From CAZOZP01 sp964584325 (GTDB lineage: Bacteria > Bacteroidota > Ignavibacteria > Ignavibacteriales > Melioribacteraceae): DNA of 51,431 bases. The position numbers were made by a program, and so were the translations under genes. The notes below the pieces were generated by a model. The model was not told the origin of the DNA. It saw nothing but the letters and a program-made list of their open reading frames with translations, and searched no databases. Location of the stretch: the NCBI GenBank assembly GCA_964584325.1, contig CAZOZP010000020.1, positions 1 through 51,431 of the forward strand, read 5' to 3'. Positions 8,010 to 17,127 of this stretch are shown here, in pieces (the first letter of the stretch is position 1; each line of letters starts with the position of its first letter).

Positions 8010-9092
8010 ATGGCTGAAAGCGACGGCCAGGAAAAAACCGAAGAGGCGACCGGTAAGCGCCTCGACGATTCCCGCGAAAAAGGGCAGACTGCTAAGAGTC
8101 AGGAAATAAACTCAGTAGCGGTTTTCGGTACCGGTATGCTCATTCTCTACTTTATAAAAAACAGTTTCGGTAATCAGATGAATAGGTTCTCGGTGGAAAT
8201 ATTTTCCAATCTGGACACAATGGATCTGAATATGGATATGTTTATGGAGTACTTTACAAACTGGACAGAGTTTTTCCTGGTGATTCAGGCCCCTGTTTTT
8301 GTGGGATTGATTCTTATTTCAATTGCATCCGGTTATGGACAAGTTGGTTTCAGAATAACGCCAAAGGCAATTGCTCCTAAGTTTTCCAAATTCGATCCGA
8401 TTAAAGGATTGAAAAACAAAATGTTTTCAAGTCACTCTTTCGCCGAACTGCTAAAATCTGTTGCTAAACTTGTTATAATTGGACTTTTTACCTATTGGGT
8501 TCTGGAAGACATAATTATTAGTTCAATCGGTCTTGTTGACTTTTCTGTTCCTCAGATAGTTGATTATATGATTGAAACAGCTCTTTCCCTTGTTTGGCAA
8601 ATAATGCTTGTTTATGTTGTAATTGCTGCAGCGGATTTTGCCTGGCAGAAGTTAAAACACAAAAAAGATCTTATGATGACTAAGCAGGAAGTTAAAGAGG
8701 AAATGAAAGATACAGAAGGCGATCCGCTTATTAAATCCCAGATTAAAGGTAAGCAGATGGCTATGGCAAGAAAAAGAATGATGAAGGATGTTCCTAAAGC
8801 CGATGTGGTTATTACAAACCCTACTCACTTTGCTGTAGCTCTTAAATATGAAATGGGAAAAGATAAAGCTCCTGTAGTTGTTGCCAAAGGTATGGATTTT
8901 CTTGCCCAGAAAATAAAGGAAGTTGCACGTGAAAATAATGTACATATCTACGAAGATGTTCATCTTGCCAGATCGCTTTATAAAATGTGTGAAGTAGGAG
9001 ATGAAGTTCCTGAAGACTTGTTTGTTGCTGTGGCACAAATATTGGCATATGTATTCCAATTAAGAAATAAGCCTAAGACAACTATAGTTTAA
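8010..9092 (+). CDS. flhB: Flagellar export switch protein FlhB
   Basis: FlhB controls substrate specificity of the export gate and cleaves itself when the hook is complete. The N terminus has the conserved SDGQEKTEEATGKRLDDSREKG, followed by four membrane helices (about residues 30-210). The cytoplasmic domain holds the autocleavage motif NPTH at residues 270-273, so the switch should work normally with the FliK encoded upstream. At 360 residues the length is standard. It overlaps the flhA start by 1 base. Confidence 0.97.
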   Translation: MAESDGQEKTEEATGKRLDDSREKGQTAKSQEINSVAVFGTGMLILYFIKNSFGNQMNRFSVEIFSNLDTMDLNMDMFMEYFTNWTEFFLVIQAPVFVGLILISIASGYGQVGFRITPKAIAPKFSKFDPIKGLKNKMFSSHSFAELLKSVAKLVIIGLFTYWVLEDIIISSIGLVDFSVPQIVDYMIETALSLVWQIMLVYVVIAAADFAWQKLKHKKDLMMTKQEVKEEMKDTEGDPLIKSQIKGKQMAMARKRMMKDVPKADVVITNPTHFAVALKYEMGKDKAPVVVAKGMDFLAQKIKEVARENNVHIYEDVHLARSLYKMCEVGDEVPEDLFVAVAQILAYVFQLRNKPKTTIV

Positions 9093-11134
9093 TGAACAGA
9101 TTATTCAAGCATACCGACATACTTCTTGCAGTAGGACTGATATTCATACTCGGACTTATGATTATTCCGCTTCCGCCGCTGCTTCTGGATTTTTTCCTTG
9201 CGCTGAACATTTCTATGGCAATTCTTATTCTTATTGTATCGCTCTATATCAATTCGCCGCTTGAAATTTCATCTTTCCCCGGTCTGCTTTTGGTGCTTAC
9301 ATTATTCAGACTTGCACTTAATATAAGCAGTACACGGTTAATTCTTATAGACGGTTACGCGGGGCAGGTAATTGAAACCTTTGGTCAGTTTGTTGTAGGC
9401 GGAAGCTATGTTGTTGGATTTATCATATTCATAATTCTTGTTCTTGTTCAGTTTATGGTTATTGTTAAAGGTTCCGGCAGAATATCCGAAGTTGCCGCAA
9501 GATTTACCCTCGATGCTATGCCGGGTAAGCAGATGGCTATTGATGCAGACTTAAACAGCGGACTAATAAATGAAGCGGATGCAAGGCTGCGAAGAGATAA
9601 TATAGCCCGTGAGGCTGAATTCTTCGGAGCTATGGACGGAGCAAGTAAATTCGTAAAAGGTGATGCGATTGCAGGACTTATAATTAATGCAATCAATATT
9701 TTGGGCGGAATAATTATCGGTATGGCTCAAAGAGGCTTATCTGCAACAGATGCACTCTCAACTTACACTATTCTAACAATCGGTGATGGTCTCGTTTCTC
9801 AGGTTCCTGCACTTTTAATAGCTACTGCTGCAGGTATGGTGGTTACAAAAAGTGCCGGCGGTTTGTCACTTGATGTTCAGTTGAAAAACCAACTTTTCGC
9901 AAAACCTAAAGTTCTCGGAACCGTTGCCGGGACACTGGTTGTATTTGCCATAATTCCCGGAATGCCGACACTTCCGTTTCTCTTTCTTGGTGCAGCTCTT
10001 GGTACAGCAGCATATTTTGTAAAGAAGCAAATTGACATAAAAGAGACAGAAGTTATACCCGAAACTTCACAGGAAGAATCTGCTCCAAAACAAGAAAAGG
10101 TGGAAGAATTTCTACAGGTGGATCCTATTGAAATTGAAATAGGTTATGGTCTTATATCACTTGTTGACACAAATCAGGGTGGAAATCTTTTCGAAAAGAT
10201 TGCCTCTACCAGGAAATATATTGCTTTGGAATATGGGGTTCTTGTCCCACCGGTTCGAGTAAGGGATAATCTTCAGCTCAGTCCAAATGAGTATATCATA
10301 AAGATAAAAGGGAATGTTGTTGCAAATTTTGAAATATTTTCTGACAGATTTCTTGCAATGAATCCGGGAATGGTGGAAGAAAGGCTTAGTGGTATTCCCA
10401 CCAAGGATCCGGCTTTCGGACTTGAAGCCTACTGGGTAAATGAGCAAGAGAAAGACCACGCAGAGTTATTAGGCTACACAGTTGTGGACAGCATTAGTGT
10501 GCTTTCAACACATTTACAGGAAACAATTAAGAAGAATTTTGATAAAATTCTGACAAGACAATCTGTAAAACATCTGCTGGAAAACTTGAAGAAGGACTAT
10601 CCGGCTGTAATTGAAGATATTAATTCTGATGTTCTTCCTTTGGGTACAATCCAAAAGGTACTTCAGAACCTTCTGAAGGAATTAATTCCGATTAAAGATT
10701 TAGTGCAGATTCTGGAATCACTTATTGATTATGCACGGGTTACAAAAAATGTGGATGTTTTGACAGAATATGTAAGGCATTCACTTTCTGATTCAATTGC
10801 AAACTTGTTCAAAGATCAGAATGGAGTAATTCACTCTTATATATTGAGTGAACAACTTGAAGGATATATAACGGATGCATTATCAAAACAGAAGGAAGCA
10901 GTACAAACTCTTGGACTTAGCCCGGTTATGCTCTCAAGATTAAATGAAAATATTCAAAATTCTCTTCAGAATTTCAGGAATTTAGGTTATCTTCCGGTAT
11001 ATGTTACATCAGCAACTATAAGACCTTATTTTTATAGATTAATTAATAGCAGTTTCCCTGAAATTGCAGTACTTTCATATACGGAGCTGCCGGCTTCTGT
11101 CGAAATTGAATTTATCGGAAAACTTGAGGTGTAA
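9092..11134 (+). CDS. flhA: Flagellar export gate protein FlhA
   Basis: FlhA forms the nonameric ring of the export gate, couples the proton motive force to export, and docks chaperone-substrate complexes. At 680 residues it has the normal architecture: about eight membrane helices in residues 1-310, the FHIPEP-type loop containing GRISEVAARFTLDAMPGKQMAID (about 128-155), then a large cytoplasmic domain (about 345-680). It overlaps flhB by 1 base and abuts flhF directly. Confidence 0.97.
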   Translation: MNRLFKHTDILLAVGLIFILGLMIIPLPPLLLDFFLALNISMAILILIVSLYINSPLEISSFPGLLLVLTLFRLALNISSTRLILIDGYAGQVIETFGQFVVGGSYVVGFIIFIILVLVQFMVIVKGSGRISEVAARFTLDAMPGKQMAIDADLNSGLINEADARLRRDNIAREAEFFGAMDGASKFVKGDAIAGLIINAINILGGIIIGMAQRGLSATDALSTYTILTIGDGLVSQVPALLIATAAGMVVTKSAGGLSLDVQLKNQLFAKPKVLGTVAGTLVVFAIIPGMPTLPFLFLGAALGTAAYFVKKQIDIKETEVIPETSQEESAPKQEKVEEFLQVDPIEIEIGYGLISLVDTNQGGNLFEKIASTRKYIALEYGVLVPPVRVRDNLQLSPNEYIIKIKGNVVANFEIFSDRFLAMNPGMVEERLSGIPTKDPAFGLEAYWVNEQEKDHAELLGYTVVDSISVLSTHLQETIKKNFDKILTRQSVKHLLENLKKDYPAVIEDINSDVLPLGTIQKVLQNLLKELIPIKDLVQILESLIDYARVTKNVDVLTEYVRHSLSDSIANLFKDQNGVIHSYILSEQLEGYITDALSKQKEAVQTLGLSPVMLSRLNENIQNSLQNFRNLGYLPVYVTSATIRPYFYRLINSSFPEIAVLSYTELPASVEIEFIGKLEV

Positions 11135-12268
11135 ATGCAAATTAAGAAATTTCTTGCCCCGACATTGCGGGAGGCAATGGAGCAGATGAAAACAGAGCTT
11201 GGATTAGAAGCTGTTGTTTTAAGCACGCGCGTATTGGAAGGCGACGTAAGACTGGGACAGAAAAAAATGTTTGAAATTACTTCCGGTGTTGAAGATGATT
11301 ATGACCTTTTAAAAAACATAAATGAAAAAAAAGAAGCCATTTTAGCACAAAAGGCAAAAGATAAACCTGCCGAGAAGAAGAGTTTTGAATCCGAACTCAA
11401 GAAAATGACTGAAAAAATTTACGGGAAGGCTGATGAATATAAAAGCACTACTGAGGAATTTTCAACCTCAAGGAAAGCGGTTTCCGGAGATTTTGATGAT
11501 ATTGCACGGCTTCTTGAACAAAGAGATGTTGATAAAAATATAATAAATCAGATAATAAGCCAGATGTCAAAATACTCGGCAATTCTAAATCCGGGTAATA
11601 TGGAAAGTTATATTATTTCAACAATTGCATCAATGATCCCAACATCGAAATTTGAATATAAGAAGAAAGACGGACCTGTAATTGTATCGATGGTAGGACC
11701 TACCGGTGTGGGTAAAACAACATGTATTGCAAAGCTGGCGGTAATATCAAAAATATTGCACAATCTTGATATCGGGTTAATTTCAATTGACACCTACAGA
11801 CTTGGGGCAATTGATCAGTTGAAGACTTTTGCAGAAGTAAGCAACACTGATTTTCTCGTGGCATATGATCCTGCAGATTTGGCAAGAGCTGTTGCCAAAT
11901 TCAAAAAGAAGGATATTGTATTTATAGATACAGTAGGCAGAAGTCAGAATAATAAGACTCTTCTTGAAAGTATGAATAAGTTTCTCAGCGTTGTTAAAAT
12001 AGACGAAACATATCTTGTTCTTAATTCCTCGAGTACTTCCAAGACAATGGCGGATGCAGCTAAAAAATTTGAAGTTCTGGGTTATGACAGTTTCGTGTTT
12101 ACCAAGATAGACGAGGCTGCTTCTCATGGGAATCTTCTTAATCTACTTCACAGATTTAATAAACCGGTTAAGTATCTGACTAACGGTCAAGTGATTCCTG
12201 ATGATATTATAGCAGCGGATCCTGAATTTATCGCAAATTTGATTTATTCCGGGAATGTTAATCAATGA
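11135..12268 (+). CDS. flhF: SRP-type GTPase FlhF
   Basis: FlhF is the SRP-family GTPase that, with FlhG, sets where and how many flagella are built. The N-terminal B domain (about residues 1-100) begins MQIKKFLAPTLREAMEQMK, typical of FlhF. The NG domain includes the P-loop GPTGVGKTT (about 189-197), LISIDTYRLGAIDQLK, and TKIDEAASHG. The G3 motif reads DTVGRS rather than the usual DTAGRS. At 377 residues the length is normal. It overlaps flhG by 4 bases, so the antagonistic pair is translationally coupled. Confidence 0.95.
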   Translation: MQIKKFLAPTLREAMEQMKTELGLEAVVLSTRVLEGDVRLGQKKMFEITSGVEDDYDLLKNINEKKEAILAQKAKDKPAEKKSFESELKKMTEKIYGKADEYKSTTEEFSTSRKAVSGDFDDIARLLEQRDVDKNIINQIISQMSKYSAILNPGNMESYIISTIASMIPTSKFEYKKKDGPVIVSMVGPTGVGKTTCIAKLAVISKILHNLDIGLISIDTYRLGAIDQLKTFAEVSNTDFLVAYDPADLARAVAKFKKKDIVFIDTVGRSQNNKTLLESMNKFLSVVKIDETYLVLNSSSTSKTMADAAKKFEVLGYDSFVFTKIDEAASHGNLLNLLHRFNKPVKYLTNGQVIPDDIIAADPEFIANLIYSGNVNQ

Positions 12269-13095
12269 CAGGACAAGCCGAAAGGCTATTTGAACTTAAT
12301 AAACTCCGCAACTCAGGCACTGCGCTGGGCAACGCAATAATTGCATCCTTTTCTTCAGGGAAAGGGGGTACAGGAAAATCGTTTGTTGCTCTTAATTTTT
12401 CAATAAGACTTGCCGCAAGAGGTAAAAAGGTACTTCTTATAGATTTTGATCTGAATTTTTCCAACCTTAATATTATGATGAACCTCAGACCTGCAGAAAC
12501 ACTTTATCATTTCCTCAAAAGCAAATTGTTGCTGAAAGATATTATTTATAACTATGATACAAACTTGGATTTAATTTTTGGAGATTCAGGAAGAGTTGAT
12601 TTTCCTGAAATGAACGAGGAAAAGTCAAAAGGATTTGTCAACATAATTCGACAAAATTCTGCCGGCTATGATTATATTGTTTTTGATAATGCTTCAGGAT
12701 TAAGTCCGTTTACCCGTGCTGTAATTGAATCGGCTGATGTTAATATTCTTGTTACCACTCCTGAACCAACCTCGGTTATGGATGCTTATGTAGTTATAAA
12801 ACATCTGAAAGTAAAAGAATGCATATCAAAAAAATTGCTTGTTGTCAACAAATGTTTACAAAAAGATGATTCAGAGAAAGCATATTTAAATCTTAAGAAA
12901 GCTGCAGAACATTTTTTAAAGACAGAAATTGAATTCTTGGGAGGTATAGATTTCTCTAAAGAAGTTATGGCCTCAATTCAGTCTCAGGAACCTTTTTGCA
13001 CAGTTTTCAAAGGAAATTCAATTAGCATTCAGTTAGATAAACTCGTTTCCGGTTTTATCGAATATGCGCACATGGCTAATACCGGCCAAAAATAA
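12265..13095 (+). CDS. flhG: MinD-like flagellar number regulator FlhG
   Basis: FlhG (FleN/YlxH) is a MinD/ParA-type ATPase that restrains FlhF and limits flagellar number. It has the deviant Walker A motif KGGTGKS (about residues 33-39), the LLIDFDLNFSNLN switch region and YDYIVFDNASG. At 276 residues the length is typical. A short N-terminal stretch precedes the ATPase core; in FlhG proteins this region contacts FlhF. It ends the long export-gate/placement unit and is followed by a 108-base intergenic gap. Confidence 0.93.
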   Translation: MTGQAERLFELNKLRNSGTALGNAIIASFSSGKGGTGKSFVALNFSIRLAARGKKVLLIDFDLNFSNLNIMMNLRPAETLYHFLKSKLLLKDIIYNYDTNLDLIFGDSGRVDFPEMNEEKSKGFVNIIRQNSAGYDYIVFDNASGLSPFTRAVIESADVNILVTTPEPTSVMDAYVVIKHLKVKECISKKLLVVNKCLQKDDSEKAYLNLKKAAEHFLKTEIEFLGGIDFSKEVMASIQSQEPFCTVFKGNSISIQLDKLVSGFIEYAHMANTGQK

Positions 13096-13203
13096 AAAAC
13101 ATACAAAAATTTTTACCTTACATTTCCCCCTTAATTTAATATAATACTAAAGTAAAATAATCTTTGGTATATTCTTTGAGTATATCACAGGTCAGGAGAA
13201 ATT

Positions 13204-13434
13204 ATGAATAAAATTGTTTTACATATAGGTCTTTTTGCATTTTGTATGTCGCTGGTGTTTTTTAGTCAGCAGAACATTGCACTACAGGATGTTTTAGTAA
13301 GATCGTTCATTGTATTTTTTATTGTTACTTTTATGGGGGGCATTATTGCTATAGCCTTCATTAAGTCTATCAACAAAACTTTAATGGAAAAGAAACTATC
13401 ACACGATAAAATAATGGGAAGTGACCATGAATAA
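13204..13434 (+). CDS. Small membrane protein upstream of fliA
   Basis: This 76-residue protein is not one I recognise. It has two hydrophobic segments (about residues 5-22 and 33-55) and a charged C-terminal tail with SINKTLMEKKLSHDK. It is preceded by a CAGGAGA ribosome binding site and by a 108-base AT-rich gap likely to hold a promoter, so it probably opens the fliA transcription unit. It overlaps fliA by 8 bases, which favours coupled translation. Function is unknown; similar small two-span proteins occur in other flagellar operons. Confidence 0.75.
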   Translation: MNKIVLHIGLFAFCMSLVFFSQQNIALQDVLVRSFIVFFIVTFMGGIIAIAFIKSINKTLMEKKLSHDKIMGSDHE

Positions 13435-14053
13435 CACTACTTTATGGACAAAGTACAAAGACAACCCCGACCCCGTGACCAAAAAGCAGATTATGGTGAA
13501 CTACACAAACCTGGTTCACTATGTAATCCATAATTCCAAATTTATTAAGCTGAATATAGTTGATGAGAAGGACTATTTTCAGTTTGGAATTGAGGGGTTG
13601 AGCGAAGCGATCGAAAGATTCGATCCTGAGTACGGAACAAAATTCGAAACATATGCAATTCAGAGAATCAGAGGTAAGATTATCGATGAGTTGAGAAAAC
13701 TCCAAATCAAACCAAGAAATACCAATCCGAACGAAACAGACACAAAGTACAAGAACATTTCATTGAATAATTCTTCAGATGGCGAAGACGGGTATCAGCT
13801 AAGCGAAATTATTCCGTCTGATGCCAAACAGCCCGATGAATTATTCGACACAGACGAGAGAAAAAACCTGCTTGTGCACGCAATCAAAAATTTAAATGAA
13901 AGAGACCGCCTTGTAATTACTCTTTATTACTATGAAAATTTAAATTATAACGATATTTCTGAAGTTTTAAAGATTACGGTCTCAAGAGTTTCACAGATTC
14001 ATTCGAAGATTATTAGAGAATTGAAAGGAAAATTGCAAAAACAATATGAGTGA
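13427..14053 (+). CDS. fliA: Flagellar RNA polymerase sigma factor FliA
   Basis: FliA (sigma-28) directs transcription of late flagellar and chemotaxis genes. Region 2 is visible as DYFQFGIEGLSEAIERFDPE and YAIQRIRGKIIDELRK (residues about 45-85). Region 4 is a helix-turn-helix containing NYNDISEVLKITVSRVSQIH near the C terminus. At 209 residues it is close to the family's 230-250. I prefer the ATG at 13427 over a GTG at 13421 because it lies 7-8 bases from GGGAAG. No anti-sigma flgM is recognised nearby. The stop overlaps the first HDOD gene by 8 bases. Confidence 0.92.
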   Translation: MNNTTLWTKYKDNPDPVTKKQIMVNYTNLVHYVIHNSKFIKLNIVDEKDYFQFGIEGLSEAIERFDPEYGTKFETYAIQRIRGKIIDELRKLQIKPRNTNPNETDTKYKNISLNNSSDGEDGYQLSEIIPSDAKQPDELFDTDERKNLLVHAIKNLNERDRLVITLYYYENLNYNDISEVLKITVSRVSQIHSKIIRELKGKLQKQYE

Positions 14054-14927
14054 ATCAAATTCGGAAATAATACAGAAAAAGAAAAAGCGTGCTAACAGGA
14101 TACTTTCTACTGTTTATAATCTTCCGACCATCCCTTATGTGATATATGAAATCACAAAGGTGATAGAAGACCCTATGGCCAGTGCCGCCAAATTGGGCAG
14201 AATAATAAGCAGAGATCAAGGACTTGTAACGAAAATTCTTGCAGTAGCCAATTCACCGTTATACGGTATTCCGAGAAGAGTGGCTACGATTGATTTTGCT
14301 ATTATAATTCTTGGGTTTAACCACATAAAAAATATCGTTATTGCTCTTTCTATGATGGAGGCCTTTAAGACTTATGGAGACAGGCAATTTGATCAGAAAA
14401 AATACTGGCAGCATTCCTTCATTACTGCTTCAGCCGCTAAAAGAATTGCCGATGATTTGGGATTTCAAAACAGCGGGGAAGCTTTTACTGCCGGACTTTT
14501 ACATGATTTAGGAATTCCGGTAATTTATAAGTATTTTGGTAAAGAATATAACGAGATTCTTGTTAATGTAAACGAGACAGGAATGCCGTTCGCGGAAGCT
14601 GAAGAAACATCGCTGGGAATTACACATGAAGAAATCGGAAGGTCTCTTATAGAAAGATGGAATCTCCCGGTTATTTTATCGGAAGTAATGGCATTTCACC
14701 ACAAGCCTTCAGCACTTGAGGGTGATAAAGTTTTATCGGCGATTGTGCATTTGGCAGATTATATGACTCAGGTTCTAAAAATCGGAGATTTCGTGTGGGA
14801 TAAAGATTATACTTTCGATCCGGAAGTCATCTCCATCCTTGATCTCGGAGATGAGAATTATCTGAATAATTTTATTGAAAGTTATAGAGAGTTGTTCTAT
14901 TCACAAGTACAAACATTAAATTTTTAA
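14046..14927 (+). CDS. HDOD domain signalling protein 1
   Basis: HDOD domains are relatives of HD phosphohydrolases, often linked to motility and cyclic-di-GMP signalling. The 293-residue protein is essentially one HDOD domain (about residues 18-270). HD-type residues are visible: QHSF in the first helix, GLLHDLG, a pair in FHHKP, and VHLADYM near the end. Some metal-binding ability is therefore possible, although HDOD proteins usually lack enzyme activity. It overlaps fliA by 8 bases and has a close paralogue immediately downstream. Its placement after fliA suggests a role in regulating the flagellum, but this is inference. Confidence 0.88.
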   Translation: MSESNSEIIQKKKKRANRILSTVYNLPTIPYVIYEITKVIEDPMASAAKLGRIISRDQGLVTKILAVANSPLYGIPRRVATIDFAIIILGFNHIKNIVIALSMMEAFKTYGDRQFDQKKYWQHSFITASAAKRIADDLGFQNSGEAFTAGLLHDLGIPVIYKYFGKEYNEILVNVNETGMPFAEAEETSLGITHEEIGRSLIERWNLPVILSEVMAFHHKPSALEGDKVLSAIVHLADYMTQVLKIGDFVWDKDYTFDPEVISILDLGDENYLNNFIESYRELFYSQVQTLNF

Positions 14928-14942
14928 TCAAACGAGCTTAAG

Positions 14943-15815
14943 ATGGAAAATAATTTACTTCTCGAAAAAAGAAAAAAAACTGAAATGATCCTGATGAATG
15001 TCTATAATCTTCCTTCGGTTTCGGGAATGATGCTTGAAATTTCAAGAATGCTTGATGATCCATCAACAAATACAGCTACGATAAGTAAAATAATTGGGAA
15101 AGACCCCGGTCTTACAACTAAAATTCTTTCAATATCAAATTCACCGCTTTACGGACTGCCGAGACGTGTTTCAACAATAGATTTTGCAATTCTTATTATT
15201 GGTTATCAGGACATTAAAAACATAATAATTGCCCTTTCAATGATTGAATCGTTTAAGAATAAGGGCGATAAAAATATGAATACTGAAGAGTTTTGGAAAC
15301 ATGCATTGATTACTGGAAATGCATCAAAAAGAATTGCTGAAGATTTGGGCTACAGATTCGGAGGCGAAGCTTTTGTTGGCGGACTTCTGCATGATCTGGG
15401 TATTCCGGTAATTCATAAATATATGCATAAAGAATTTATGGAAATCGTTCGTATTGTTAAGGAACAAGGAAGAAGTTTTGAGGAAGTTGAGCAGGAAACT
15501 ATGGGTATGACCCACGAAGAAATAGCCGAATTCCTTGTAAAAAAATGGAACCTTCCTGAAAACTTGTGCTCAACGATTATTAATCACCACAAGCCAGGAA
15601 AATTGACTGAAAACAGAGAGTTGGCTTCTGTTATACACTTGGCTGATTATATGACTCAGAAACTTGGTGTCGGCAATTTTTATTGGGATGATACTATGGT
15701 TTTAGATGAATCTATGCTTGAAACCCTCAATTTTAAGAGTATGGAAGACTTGGAACAATTTATGGAAGGTTATAAGGAATTGTTCTTAAGTGAAATTAAA
15801 TCCATAAGGTTGTAA
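14943..15815 (+). CDS. HDOD domain signalling protein 2
   Basis: This is a tandem paralogue of the preceding HDOD protein, collinear over its whole 290 residues. It shares the N-terminal pattern VYNLPS, the DPGLTTKILSISNSPLYGLP block and the GLLHDLGIPVIHKYM block. HD-like residues (KHAL, LLHDLG, NHHKP, IHLADYM) are kept. The gene starts 15 bases after its paralogue and stops 1 base before a GTG-started sensor-like gene. The pair probably arose by local duplication. Its partner and output are unknown. Confidence 0.88.
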   Translation: MENNLLLEKRKKTEMILMNVYNLPSVSGMMLEISRMLDDPSTNTATISKIIGKDPGLTTKILSISNSPLYGLPRRVSTIDFAILIIGYQDIKNIIIALSMIESFKNKGDKNMNTEEFWKHALITGNASKRIAEDLGYRFGGEAFVGGLLHDLGIPVIHKYMHKEFMEIVRIVKEQGRSFEEVEQETMGMTHEEIAEFLVKKWNLPENLCSTIINHHKPGKLTENRELASVIHLADYMTQKLGVGNFYWDDTMVLDESMLETLNFKSMEDLEQFMEGYKELFLSEIKSIRL

Positions 15816-15816
15816 A

Positions 15817-17127
15817 GTGAGACTTCATAAAGGGAATGTGTACAGCGAGCCTCTTCACAAATTGCTGAAGAATCTTACTGTAGAAGAAGTGGAAAATGAT
15901 TTCGGAGTTATATTGTCACCAACCAATAAAGAATTCCGTACAAATAATCTGATTGAAAAATATTCTCATTTTTTTCAGAATCTGCTTACTTATCAAAGTG
16001 AAATAAAAGATTATCCCGATAAAAATCAGTTACTTGATCGTTTCCGCCTTGCACTAAAAAGACTTCTTCCGATAAAAGATGCTGCAATTCTTTTCTTTGA
16101 CGAAAACCATGTAAATTTGAGTTCTATTGAGTCTGATGCCGAATCTGAACTGGTTACGGCAATGAACCACTACCTTAAGGAGGGTATCCTCAACATAATT
16201 TTTGAATCCAACAAACCTATGATGCTTCCTGAACTCAGCAGTTTTAAGTCGGATAAGGCTAAACTGAATTTCATAATTTTCCCGATTGTTGAAGACAGAA
16301 AAAAGATTGGTCTGTTATGTATTCTTTCATCTGTGGCCCACAAAAATTTTGCAGAAGAAGATAAGCACCTTATTCAGATATTGCTTGATTTAACACTTGC
16401 CAGAATAGATAAAATAGTACTTAAGGGCAAACTTAATGAGTCTATTGAAGAACTGCAGTTATACCAGGCTAAACTTTCCAATGATTTCAGACTTTCGGCT
16501 ATAGGCGAAATGACTCAGGGAATTGTAGAAGATATTCTTACCCCGCTCCAGGTAATTATGATGCAGGTAGATTTTCTCGACCAGAATGAAGAAAGTCCGG
16601 AAATTAAGAAAATAAAATCTCAGGTTAAGAAGGTAAATGAATCGATAAACAGGCTGGTTAAGTTTGCAAATATTAATCAGAAAGATGTAAAAATCCACCC
16701 TTGCAATATTAATGAGATTATTTCAGATTACTATAATTTGGTTAAATCAACGCTGGAGAGTCTTGATCTGGAATTTGTACTTGATTTTGAGGATGAGATT
16801 CCGTCAATATTAAGTCATTCAAACTATATTTATCAGCTTCTGACTAATGCTATCGGATTGATTAAAAACAAAAACGCCGGTTCAGGCGGAATTATTCTCA
16901 ATACGCGGCATAAAAACGATCATATTGTTCTTAGGATTATTACAACTCAAAACATAAAAGCTTATTCTCCGGAAAACGGATTCAATTATAAGTCTCAGGA
17001 TCTTAATGTGAAAATAATTGAAAACCTTATGGATAAGCATGAAGGCAGTTTTTCAATTGAATCATTTGAAAAAAGCGGCTCTGCAATCATATTCAACTTT
17101 CCAATCCGGAGGAAGATTAGAAAATGA
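15817..17127 (+). CDS. GAF-containing pseudo-histidine-kinase
   Basis: This 436-residue protein has the layout of a soluble sensor kinase without the catalytic parts. A GAF-like domain occupies about residues 65-200. A DHp-like helix follows with GEMTQGIVEDILTPLQVI; the residue in the position of the phospho-accepting His is Glu238. A GHKL-like fold follows with an N-box remnant LLTNAIGLI, but no DxGxG and no glycine-rich G2 box are visible. I read it as a pseudokinase that may sense or scaffold rather than phosphorylate. It starts at GTG 1 base after HDOD 2 and overlaps the next gene by 4 bases, so it belongs to the flagellar unit. Confidence 0.75.
   Translation: MRLHKGNVYSEPLHKLLKNLTVEEVENDFGVILSPTNKEFRTNNLIEKYSHFFQNLLTYQSEIKDYPDKNQLLDRFRLALKRLLPIKDAAILFFDENHVNLSSIESDAESELVTAMNHYLKEGILNIIFESNKPMMLPELSSFKSDKAKLNFIIFPIVEDRKKIGLLCILSSVAHKNFAEEDKHLIQILLDLTLARIDKIVLKGKLNESIEELQLYQAKLSNDFRLSAIGEMTQGIVEDILTPLQVIMMQVDFLDQNEESPEIKKIKSQVKKVNESINRLVKFANINQKDVKIHPCNINEIISDYYNLVKSTLESLDLEFVLDFEDEIPSILSHSNYIYQLLTNAIGLIKNKNAGSGGIILNTRHKNDHIVLRIITTQNIKAYSPENGFNYKSQDLNVKIIENLMDKHEGSFSIESFEKSGSAIIFNFPIRRKIRK

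Noticed and set aside
8652..9059. 135-residue minus-strand frame inside flhB
   Set aside because: It is antisense to conserved flhB coding sequence and has no family features; the same applies to the other antisense frames in the motility cluster.
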